From: Sphingomonas paucimobilis
GTDB taxonomy: Bacteria; Pseudomonadota; Alphaproteobacteria; Sphingomonadales; Sphingomonadaceae
DNA: 5,280 nt
Assembly: GCA_945860425.1 (NCBI GenBank)
Contig: CAMAQU010000130.1
Span: 1 to 5,280 of the forward strand
Reading direction: 5' to 3'
Below the pieces are notes generated by a model. It did no database searches. It was not told the origin of the DNA and saw only the letters and a program-made list of their open reading frames with translations. Below, piece by piece: positions 1-5,280 of the stretch (the stretch's first letter is position 1; each line of letters begins with the position of its first letter). The position numbers were made by a program, and so were the translations under genes.

Positions 1-406
1 TCTCGATGATCCCGAAGCGACGGCGGAGGCGATTGACGCCAATGGCTGGCTTCACACGGGCGACGTCGGGACGATGGACGCCCAAGGCTACGTCCGAATT
101 ACGGATCGGCTGAAGGACATGTACATCTCCGGCGGGTTTAATGTTTATCCGGCCGAAGTCGAAAAGCTGCTGTCCAATCACCCGTCGGTGGGCATGGTTG
201 CTGTCGTCGGCATCGCGGATGAGCGCATGGGGGAGGTCGGCAAAGCCTATGTCGTTCTGCGTCCTGGCGCGGCCGCGACAGAGGCTGAGATGGTGGCTTG
301 GTCGCGCGAGAATATGGCGAATTACAAAGTGCCCCGCAGTTTCGTGTTCGTCGACGATGTTCCGCGCAATGCGTCGGGCAAAGTGCTTAAAACAGAATTG
401 CGCTAA
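1..406 (+). CDS. Acyl-CoA synthetase (AMP-forming), C-terminal part, FadD3-like
   Basis: This is the 3' end of an AMP-dependent acyl-CoA ligase; the gene starts before the window and the reading frame is set from base 2, giving 134 visible residues and a TAA stop at 404-406. Seen: the TGD motif in GWLHTGDVG (visible residues 15-23), the A8 hinge region RITDRLKDM followed by GGFNVYPAEVE (about 32-54), and the terminal A10 motif NASGKVLKTELR, whose lysine (about residue 127) is the usual catalytic lysine of the adenylation half-reaction. These are family hallmarks of the ANL superfamily: ATP activates a carboxylic acid to an acyl-AMP, then CoA displaces AMP. The wording around DERMGEVGKAYVV and NYKVPRS resembles FadD3-type ligases of ring-degradation pathways more than long-chain FadD, but the substrate-binding N-terminal domain is outside the window, so the substrate is unknown. 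It reads in the same direction as the monooxygenase, 115 bases upstream of it. The family call is secure; the FadD3 resemblance is from memory. Confidence 0.93.
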   Translation, partial: LDDPEATAEAIDANGWLHTGDVGTMDAQGYVRITDRLKDMYISGGFNVYPAEVEKLLSNHPSVGMVAVVGIADERMGEVGKAYVVLRPGAAATEAEMVAWSRENMANYKVPRSFVFVDDVPRNASGKVLKTELR

Positions 407-418
407 CGAAGAGTTGTT

Positions 419-443
419 GGCCTCTCGTTTCAGAAAATAGGCC
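419..443 (+). terminator. Weak possible hairpin after the acyl-CoA synthetase
   Basis: The arms GGCCT (419-423) and AGGCC (439-443) are perfect complements around a 15-base loop, 13 bases after the ligase stop codon. Only a GTTT follows, not a real T-tract, and the stem has just five pairs. It could be a weak terminator or chance. Confidence 0.2.
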
Positions 444-453
444 GTTTGGACGA

Positions 454-483
454 TTTACATGCGATCCTCCCGCATCGCATGAT
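454..483 (+). promoter_or_regulatory. Candidate sigma70-like promoter for the monooxygenase gene
   Basis: TTTACA (454-459, five of six to TTGACA) and CATGAT (478-483, four of six to TATAAT) are separated by 18 bases. This would place transcription start near 490, about 30 bases before the ATG. The match is modest and I cannot exclude chance, but it would put the inverted repeat at 458-481 between and overlapping the two hexamers, the classical position for repressor control. Confidence 0.3.
458..481. promoter_or_regulatory. Perfect 8+8 inverted repeat, operator-like
   Basis: CATGCGAT (458-465) and ATCGCATG (474-481) are exact reverse complements separated by eight bases (466-473). The repeat lies in the non-coding gap, its right end 40 bases before the monooxygenase start. 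There is no T-tract after it, so it is not a standard terminator. The arm length and the centre-to-centre distance of 16 bases would suit a dimeric DNA-binding protein touching two nearby major grooves. What binds is unknown; the LuxR-type protein encoded at 1986-3074 is one candidate, but its own upstream repeat (GGATA type) has a different sequence, so a second regulator is equally possible. Confidence 0.5.
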
Positions 484-512
484 CATTCCACCGGAAGAGA
501 AAAAACGGATTT

Positions 513-518
513 GGAGAG
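513..518 (+). promoter_or_regulatory. Ribosome binding site of the monooxygenase gene
   Basis: GGAGAG lies just before the ATG at 522, with five bases between the GGAG core and the start codon. It supports this start, which also puts the N-terminal FAD-binding strand at the usual distance from the first residue. Confidence 0.7.
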
Positions 519-521
519 CAT

Positions 522-1985
522 ATGTCGAAGGACCTTCGTTACGTCATCATCGGTGCTGGCATGGCCGGTATTCTGGCTGGCATTAAACTGCTGGAGCGTG
601 GTGAGAAGAACTTCACAATCCTTGAAAAGGCTTCCAGCTTGGGCGGAACCTGGCGCGAAAACCGCTATCCGGGCTTGACCTGTGACGTCCCGGCGCATGC
701 TTATACCTATAGCTTTGCCCCCTATGCCGAATGGAAGTCCTATTACGCCAAGGGTCCGGATATCCGAGATTACTTCGAAAAGGTCGCGGCAGATTTCGGC
801 GTTAATCCTTACATCCGGTACAATTCTGAAGTCACAAGTTGCGATTTCGATGAAACGACGGCGACATGGACCGTAGGTGTGTCGGGTGCCGAAGAAATCG
901 AAGCCGACATTGTCATTTGCGCGTCCGGCGTGCTGCATCATCCGAAGATGCCGGATATTCCCGGCTTAGACAGCTTTTCGGGCAAGGCTTTCCACTCAGC
1001 GCGCTGGGATGACAGCGCCCAATTGGATGGCGCCCGGGTTGGCATCGTTGGTTGCGGATCAACAGGCGCGCAGATCCTGACCGCGCTCACCGACCGTTCG
1101 AAACAGATTGTCCATTTCCAGCGGTCGCCGCAGTGGATCATGCCTGTTCCGCAATTTGATTACACGGATGAAGAACGAGAGGCGTTTCGCAAGGATATGA
1201 AGCTGATCGATGAGATCCGCTACAATAAAGAATATTGGGACGCGATCCTGCGGTTTACGGACGGCATCACGAATATCGATGGTCCGCAGATGAAGGAAAT
1301 CGAGGACTATTGCCTCCAGAATCTTGAAAATAGTGTGAAGGATCCAGAACTCCGCAAGAAGCTGACGCCAAACTATCGCGCGGCGTGCAAGCGGCTGATC
1401 TATTCTTGGTGCTATTATGACCATGTGCAGAAGCCCAATGTTTTTGTCGACACAGGTGCAATCGAACGGGTGGAACCCGCAGGCGTCCGCATGCAGGACG
1501 GAACGCTGCACGAACTCGACGTTCTCGTGCTCGCAACAGGCTTCCGGGCCGACCGCTTCATCCGTCCGGCATCGGTCGTTGGCCGGAACGGAAAGACTTT
1601 GGACGACGCTTGGTCGGTGCGTCCAACGGCGTTCAATGCTGTGACGTTGCCTGATTTTCCGAACTTCTTCATGCTCAATGGGCCGACTGGCCCGGTCGGC
1701 AACTTCTCCTTGATCGACATTGCAGAGGCGCAATGGAAATATGTGGATCAGCTCATCGAGCGGCTTCGGGCCGGCAATGCCCGTGCGGTTGAGCCGACGC
1801 AGGAAGCCATGGCGGATTATGAAGAAAAGCGGATTGCAGCGGCGAAAAAGACGATTTTCGGAAGCGGCTGCTCCAGCTGGTATCTTGATGATACCGGCGT
1901 TCCAGCAAGCTGGCCTTGGAGCTATCAGGCCTTTGTCGACGCCATGGCAAAACCAAATTTTGAGGATTACCGCTTCGCGGCCTAA
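522..1985 (+). CDS. Flavin-dependent monooxygenase, Baeyer-Villiger type (class B)
   Basis: This is a 487-residue soluble FAD- and NADPH-dependent oxygenase. Seen: the N-terminal FAD Rossmann motif GAGMAG (residues 11-16); GGTWRENRYPG (41-51), the conserved flavin-contacting segment of Baeyer-Villiger enzymes; the full fingerprint FxGxxxHxxxW[D/P] as F152, G154, H158, W162, D163; a second Rossmann motif GCGSTG (177-182) for NADP; the QRSPQW segment (200-205); the LTPNYRAACKR block (281-291) followed by a YYD and KPNV; and the late ATGF motif (338-341). K290 and R291 align by my reading with the Lys336/Arg337 pair of phenylacetone monooxygenase, the arginine stabilising the flavin peroxide. 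The intact fingerprint argues for ketone-to-ester (or lactone) oxidation rather than simple N- or S-oxygenation, although class B enzymes overlap. It is shorter than the roughly 540-residue cyclohexanone and phenylacetone monooxygenases but has all core motifs, so it is not truncated. The C-terminal SSWYLDDTGVPASWPWSY segment is typical of a subgroup of these proteins. The start is supported by GGAGAG upstream. The substrate is not predictable. Confidence 0.93.
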   Translation: MSKDLRYVIIGAGMAGILAGIKLLERGEKNFTILEKASSLGGTWRENRYPGLTCDVPAHAYTYSFAPYAEWKSYYAKGPDIRDYFEKVAADFGVNPYIRYNSEVTSCDFDETTATWTVGVSGAEEIEADIVICASGVLHHPKMPDIPGLDSFSGKAFHSARWDDSAQLDGARVGIVGCGSTGAQILTALTDRSKQIVHFQRSPQWIMPVPQFDYTDEEREAFRKDMKLIDEIRYNKEYWDAILRFTDGITNIDGPQMKEIEDYCLQNLENSVKDPELRKKLTPNYRAACKRLIYSWCYYDHVQKPNVFVDTGAIERVEPAGVRMQDGTLHELDVLVLATGFRADRFIRPASVVGRNGKTLDDAWSVRPTAFNAVTLPDFPNFFMLNGPTGPVGNFSLIDIAEAQWKYVDQLIERLRAGNARAVEPTQEAMADYEEKRIAAAKKTIFGSGCSSWYLDDTGVPASWPWSYQAFVDAMAKPNFEDYRFAA

Positions 1986-1999
1986 TTATTGAAGGCCGC
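1977..1999. terminator. GC-rich hairpin spanning the abutting stop codons of two convergent genes
   Basis: GCGGCCT (1977-1983) and AGGCCGC (1993-1999) pair perfectly over seven bases around a nine-base AT-rich loop. The loop contains the rest of both stop codons; the two stops together read TAATTA (1983-1988). The hairpin can form in the transcript of either strand, so it could act as a shared two-way transcription barrier or 3' end protector. No T-tract follows on either strand, so a standard intrinsic terminator is doubtful. Confidence 0.35.
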
Positions 2000-3074
2000 T
2001 TCGGAGCAAGTGGACCAGTTGCGATTGCCGCCGCGCGCCTGTCTTCGCAAAGATTGAGCGGAGATGCGCGCGGGCGGTGTTATGTGCGATCCCCAGCGTA
2101 TCAGCGGCATCGACCAATGAGCGTCCACTGGCAAGAGAGACGGCCAGTGTCGCTTCCATGCGGGTCAATTGGAACAGATCCCGGATGGCAGCTGGATCAA
2201 GCTGCGCATCGTCGCCGGGAACTGAGATAAACAGCGCCAGATTTGCGCCGCGGCGAAGGATCGCCGGGACTTGGATCGGACGCGCAACAACGGCAAGGTC
2301 ATGTCCCTTTGTGCGGCAAAGTTTGAAACGGACGGGATCTGGGATATCCCCCATGCGCGTTAATAGGCTCTCGATAGTTTTTTGATGCCGGCGATCCCCA
2401 AGAGTGAGCCTGCCATCACTTGATCGCATGCCATCGCCGGCCGCCAGCAATTGGTCCGCCACGGCATTTGTCCGCGTTATGGTTCCGGTCTGGTCTAGAA
2501 TGATCGTCCCAACGCCCAATTGTTCAACCGCCCCCCGATAGACGCCATGTTCCGCCCCTTCGATTTGCAGGCGTTCAAAAAGGCGCGCGGCGTTTCGCAG
2601 ATGTGGCACGAGACTTTGAAAGCGGACGCGGTCGTCGGCTGAAAAATCGGGGCGTGAGCGATCCCGCGTGACCCGGCACCGTGCCTCAAAGCCACTTGGA
2701 AGGCGCAGATCGACACCCAGCACCTGATCTCCGCCCGCTGCATCTAGAAAGTCCATATAGTCTGAAATGTCTTGCGAGGTCTGACCCTGAAGAAACTCTT
2801 TGAAGGACGTGACTTGGCCTTCCGGCAGCCCCTGAAAGGGATCGCTGGCGAAGTGAGTTGTCAGATAATCTTCATTGGTTTTTGGGTTGCCGCCCGGCGT
2901 GACCATCGCGCCGGGCGCGCTGAGGCCCGGGGCCGTCAAGATTAATGTCGCATAGCTGCCCTCTAGCCACTGGGCCAAGGCGCGCAGAAACGCCTCCCAC
3001 GGCACACCTTCCAAAAGGCCGCCATAAAGGGTTTCAAGAACGTTGGAGAACGGGTCCTGATTGGCGTCTGTCAT
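1986..3074 (-). CDS. LuxR-type HTH transcriptional regulator with PAS-like middle region
   Basis: This 362-residue cytoplasmic regulator ends in a LuxR/FixJ-type helix-turn-helix at about residues 299-361: LTRMEATLAVSLASG, then DTLGIAHNTARAHLRSIFAK and a final SQLVHLL, matching the family consensus LTxxE, LxIxxxTxxxHxxxIxxK and xxQLV. Residues about 183-285 (LGVGTIILDQTGTITRTNAVADQLL and onwards) look PAS-like, probably a ligand or dimerisation module; residues 1-170 resemble a GAF-like sensor region, which I cannot classify. There is no receiver domain at the N-terminus and no recognisable acyl-homoserine-lactone binding domain, so quorum sensing is not implied. The ATG at 3074 is the first usable start: an in-frame TAA lies about eight codons upstream with no ATG, GTG or TTG between. 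No clear Shine-Dalgarno sequence precedes it. It reads in the same direction as the OYE-type gene, 44 bases downstream, and converges on the monooxygenase. It probably controls one or both neighbours; the steroid regulator TeiR of Comamonas is a known LuxR-type precedent, but any equivalence is speculation. Confidence 0.88.
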   Translation of the reverse strand: MTDANQDPFSNVLETLYGGLLEGVPWEAFLRALAQWLEGSYATLILTAPGLSAPGAMVTPGGNPKTNEDYLTTHFASDPFQGLPEGQVTSFKEFLQGQTSQDISDYMDFLDAAGGDQVLGVDLRLPSGFEARCRVTRDRSRPDFSADDRVRFQSLVPHLRNAARLFERLQIEGAEHGVYRGAVEQLGVGTIILDQTGTITRTNAVADQLLAAGDGMRSSDGRLTLGDRRHQKTIESLLTRMGDIPDPVRFKLCRTKGHDLAVVARPIQVPAILRRGANLALFISVPGDDAQLDPAAIRDLFQLTRMEATLAVSLASGRSLVDAADTLGIAHNTARAHLRSIFAKTGARRQSQLVHLLRSGLQ

Positions 3075-3088
3075 GAGGCGCGACGTTA

Positions 3089-3111
3089 GGATAACTTATC
3101 CAAAATGGATA
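3089..3111. promoter_or_regulatory. Overlapping dyads with three GGATA half-sites, candidate operator of the regulator gene
   Basis: On the plus strand GGATAA (3089-3094), C, TTATCC (3096-3101) is a perfect dyad, and TATCCA (3097-3102), AAA, TGGATA (3106-3111) is a second one sharing the middle arm. The result is three GGATA half-sites in alternating orientation (3089-3093, 3097-3101 reversed, 3107-3111). They occupy about half of the 44-base gap directly upstream of the LuxR-type gene, the expected place for autoregulation. In RNA the middle arm could pair with the distal arm through a three-base loop. No T-tract follows, so it is not a terminator for the OYE-type gene. I could not identify a convincing -35/-10 pair here. 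Confidence 0.45.
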
Positions 3112-3118
3112 GCGGCCT

Positions 3119-5242
3119 TCACGTCGAGGTGATGTTGATGACCGTCTGATAAGCCCCGCGGATCGCGCCTTCGATATAGCCCACGCCATTTGCATCCCCG
3201 ATGCTATGGACGTTGAAGCCCTCCGCTTTCAGGGCCTCCGCCAGCGTGAGGTCTCCGTCCGCACCCTTCGCCACGATGACATGGTCGGCGGCTACCTTAT
3301 GGGCCGTGCCGGACGCATCGGTGAAGTGCACCGCACCATCCTCAATGCAAATGGCGCTTGCGGCAGGATGCATGGTAACACCGTGTTCCTGCAGTTCAGA
3401 CAGGATGCGCATCCGGCGAACCAGCGTTAGCCCTTTGCCAAAGGCCGGGGCGTCATCGACGATGGTGACCTTGCGCCCGCGTTCGTGCAGGAACTCCGCC
3501 AGCTCAATGCCCACCAGTTCGCCGCCGATGATCACGATTTGGTCGCCCAGCGGCATCCACGCGTGGGTGGCCTTGCGGACGAGGTCAAGGTTGGCCGTCG
3601 CGCCCGTCGCGGCACCAATCTTTGTTGCCATGCGGGTGAATAGGCCCGTTTTCCGCTTCAGCTCGTCTGAGCTTTCGCCCAGCATCAACCGCCGCATATC
3701 ATCGCCTGAAAAGACATTATCCCGGTTATTGCCGGGGATGTCCGGCATGCCGCGCGTTGCGCCTGTCGCAACGATCACGTGATCGGGTGTCAGCGATTTT
3801 AAAAGCGCCGGAGTAGCGGGCGTGTTCAGACGGATATCCGCGCCGGACATTTCAACCTCACGGCGCAGCCAGTTGAGCAGCCGTTCATTGGGTTCATAGG
3901 CAAGCGACGCAAAACGCAGCGTGCCCCCAAGGCGTTCGCTCTTTTCGATAAGCGTGACCTGATGGCCAAGAGCGGTCAGGCGACGTGTCGCCTCCATCCC
4001 GCCGGGGCCACCACCGACGATAACGATATTCTTTTTGGCAGCCGTTGCAGCCTTACGTTCAAACTCGACGGAAAACTCGGCATTGACGGCGCAGCGGGAT
4101 TGCTGGCCGCCATAGATCGCACTGACACAAGTGTAGCAATAGACGCACGGGCGAACCCGGTCTGTCTCACCACGCAACAGCTTGTTGGGGAGATGCGGGT
4201 CTGCCAACAATTTGCGCCCCATGGCAATAAAATCTGCGTCACCTTTTTCGATCGTGCGGTCGGCGGTGTCCACTTCGATCCGGCCCGACGCGATAATGGG
4301 GATGCTGACCTCCGCCTTCATCTCTGCGGCTGCGGGCAGGTTGAAGTTTTCGACATGGGGGATGTTGGATTCAGAATGCAGCTTGCCATTGCCGGTGTCG
4401 TGATAGGCAGACACAGTAATCGCGTCTGCGCCTGCATCTTCGACTGTTCGTGCGGCGAATTTGGCATCCTCTAACGAAATACCACCTGTCTTTCCCACCT
4501 CACGGGAATCGAGCTTGACCCAAACAGGGTAATCCGCACCGACGGCCACCCGCACCGCTGCCAGAACTTCCCGCAAAATGCGCAGGCGGTTTTCAATTGG
4601 CCCGCCATATTCATCCGTGCGGCTGTTCGTTTTGGGGGAGATAAACGACGACAGCAAATAGCCATGGCCGGAATGGATTTCGACTGCATCAAAACCGGCT
4701 TTTTGGGCCCGTGCGGCACCCTCTGCAAACTGGCGAACGACAGTTGCGATATCCTCATGTGTGAGGACTTTGATTTCGGGCATCGTCATGCCGCTGAATG
4801 CGGCCAATTCTTCGGGTAGAAAATATTTCATGAAATTGCCTGTCGGGGCAGGCGGGGCGCACGGCGCCCAAAGGGGGTGTCCCCAGCGCGTGGAATATCC
4901 AGCCACAAGGCCGCCATGGTGCAACTGAGCAGCAATTTTTGCGCCATGCGTGTGGACACGGGTGCACAACTCGGTGAGGCCGGGTAAGAATTTGTCATCG
5001 GATATCGCCGTCTGCTGCAACGCGACTGCGCCGATTGGCCAAGCGACACCTGCAACGCCCGCAATGATCAGTCCAGCACCACCCCGCGCCTGATCTTCGT
5101 GATAGGCGATCAGCTTTTCCCCAACGGTCCCATCTTCTTCGGACAGGCTGACACCCATGGCGGTGACCATGATGCGGTTCTTCACCTCCATCTTATTGAT
5201 GTAACCAGGTGAGAGAAGGTGTGGGTAGCTATGTGAAATCAT
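3119..5242 (-). CDS. OYE-type FMN / 4Fe-4S / FAD oxidoreductase (2,4-dienoyl-CoA reductase or BaiCD/BaiH-like ene-reductase)
   Basis: This 707-residue multidomain flavoenzyme has an N-terminal Old Yellow Enzyme barrel (about 1-355): KNRIMVTAMG (21-30), QLHHGG (106-111), HSGHGYLLSSF (190-200) followed by NSRTDEYGG (206-214), and the FMN phosphate segments ASGRI (318-322) and FIAMGRKLLADP (338-349). Y195 matches the catalytic tyrosine of E. coli FadH by my alignment; H281 may match its catalytic histidine. Cysteines C366, C369, C372 and C384 form a CxxCxxC-x11-C 4Fe-4S site. A FAD module follows: GGGPGG (410-415), a nested NAD(P)H module at about 567-660, and a final IGDANGVGYIEGAIRGA (681-697). 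Electrons should pass from NAD(P)H to FAD, the cluster, FMN and then a C=C bond conjugated to a carbonyl. There is no cysteine at the covalent FMN position of trimethylamine dehydrogenase, so FMN is probably non-covalent. Odd points: GGELVG (573-578) replaces the middle glycine of GxGxxG with Glu, and about 40 extra residues (525-565) precede it. The start is backed by AGGA eight bases upstream. Dienoyl-CoA, enoate or steroid enone substrates are all possible. Confidence 0.9.
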   Translation of the reverse strand: MISHSYPHLLSPGYINKMEVKNRIMVTAMGVSLSEEDGTVGEKLIAYHEDQARGGAGLIIAGVAGVAWPIGAVALQQTAISDDKFLPGLTELCTRVHTHGAKIAAQLHHGGLVAGYSTRWGHPLWAPCAPPAPTGNFMKYFLPEELAAFSGMTMPEIKVLTHEDIATVVRQFAEGAARAQKAGFDAVEIHSGHGYLLSSFISPKTNSRTDEYGGPIENRLRILREVLAAVRVAVGADYPVWVKLDSREVGKTGGISLEDAKFAARTVEDAGADAITVSAYHDTGNGKLHSESNIPHVENFNLPAAAEMKAEVSIPIIASGRIEVDTADRTIEKGDADFIAMGRKLLADPHLPNKLLRGETDRVRPCVYCYTCVSAIYGGQQSRCAVNAEFSVEFERKAATAAKKNIVIVGGGPGGMEATRRLTALGHQVTLIEKSERLGGTLRFASLAYEPNERLLNWLRREVEMSGADIRLNTPATPALLKSLTPDHVIVATGATRGMPDIPGNNRDNVFSGDDMRRLMLGESSDELKRKTGLFTRMATKIGAATGATANLDLVRKATHAWMPLGDQIVIIGGELVGIELAEFLHERGRKVTIVDDAPAFGKGLTLVRRMRILSELQEHGVTMHPAASAICIEDGAVHFTDASGTAHKVAADHVIVAKGADGDLTLAEALKAEGFNVHSIGDANGVGYIEGAIRGAYQTVINITST

Positions 5243-5250
5243 TTAAAAAA

Positions 5251-5254
5251 TCCT
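5251..5254 (-). promoter_or_regulatory. Ribosome binding site of the OYE-type gene
   Basis: AGGA on the minus strand (TCCT on the plus strand) lies eight bases before the ATG at 5242, with an A/T-rich spacer. It supports the first ATG, rather than a later Met such as residue 18, as the start; this also keeps the YPHLLSPG segment that opens OYE-family barrels. Only 38 bases upstream of the start are in the window, so the promoter cannot be judged. Confidence 0.65.
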
Positions 5255-5280
5255 GCGGCAGAATGAATTTTGCTCTATTG

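Noticed and set aside
757..766. CGGATATCCG palindrome in the monooxygenase gene, repeated at 3831-3840 in the OYE-type gene
   Set aside because: Both copies encode Asp-Ile-Arg in frame (GAT ATC CG), so the match is explained by codon choice; they lie deep inside genes and are unlikely to belong to the GGATA operator set.
483..941. 152-codon minus-strand open frame covering the monooxygenase start and the upstream gap
   Set aside because: Most of it is antisense to the conserved FAD-binding region. No recognisable family or supported start was seen.
1059..1733. 224-codon open frame on the minus strand inside the monooxygenase gene
   Set aside because: It lies wholly opposite a gene with clear family motifs, its translation shows no recognisable domain, and it has the look of a GC-driven antisense shadow.
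1986..3074. Quorum-sensing receptor
   Set aside because: Only the C-terminal HTH is LuxR-like. No acyl-homoserine-lactone binding domain is recognisable and there is no LuxI-type synthase in the window.
3075..3118. Intrinsic terminator of the OYE-type gene
   Set aside because: The hairpin formed by TATCCA and TGGATA is AT-rich and is not followed by a T-tract on the minus strand, so an operator is the better reading.
3201..3782. 193-codon plus-strand open frame opposite the OYE-type gene
   Set aside because: It is antisense to conserved FAD/NAD-binding coding sequence, with a low-complexity Ser/Pro/Arg-rich translation typical of shadows.

Overview
The window holds one truncated and three complete protein-coding genes. 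The base composition is moderately GC-rich, and the families and wording of the proteins look most like an alphaproteobacterium, probably a sphingomonad (Sphingomonadales). That placement is from memory of the protein families, not from a search. Coding density is very high and the longest non-coding stretch is about 115 bases. I see no RNA gene, mobile element, CRISPR array or phage gene.

Layout. Bases 1-406 (+) are the last 134 residues of an acyl-CoA synthetase of the AMP-forming (ANL) superfamily, resembling FadD3-type ligases. Bases 407-521 are an intergenic region with a perfect 8+8 inverted repeat (458-481) that lies across a possible promoter. Bases 522-1985 (+) encode a 487-residue class B flavoprotein monooxygenase with an intact Baeyer-Villiger fingerprint. 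Its TAA stop abuts, with no gap, the TAA stop of a minus-strand LuxR-type regulator (1986-3074). Upstream of the regulator, a 44-base gap (3075-3118) carries three GGATA half-sites in alternating orientation. It separates the regulator from a 707-residue Old Yellow Enzyme-type iron-sulphur flavoprotein (3119-5242, minus), of the 2,4-dienoyl-CoA reductase / BaiCD-BaiH / 2-enoate reductase architecture.

How they may work together (inference). An ene-reductase fused to an NAD(P)H/FAD module, a Baeyer-Villiger-type monooxygenase and a CoA ligase are the kinds of activity used to dismantle cyclic ketones, terpenoids or steroid-like compounds: reduce an enone, insert oxygen next to a ketone, open the ring to an acid, then activate the acid as a CoA thioester for beta-oxidation. 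The LuxR-type protein between them is a plausible local regulator, and the two palindromic sites are plausible operators. The substrate cannot be read from the sequence.

Nothing here is a clearly new type of system. The most distinctive signals are the two operator-like dyads, the zero-gap convergent junction with its GC-rich hairpin, and the altered second dinucleotide-binding motif in the OYE fusion.
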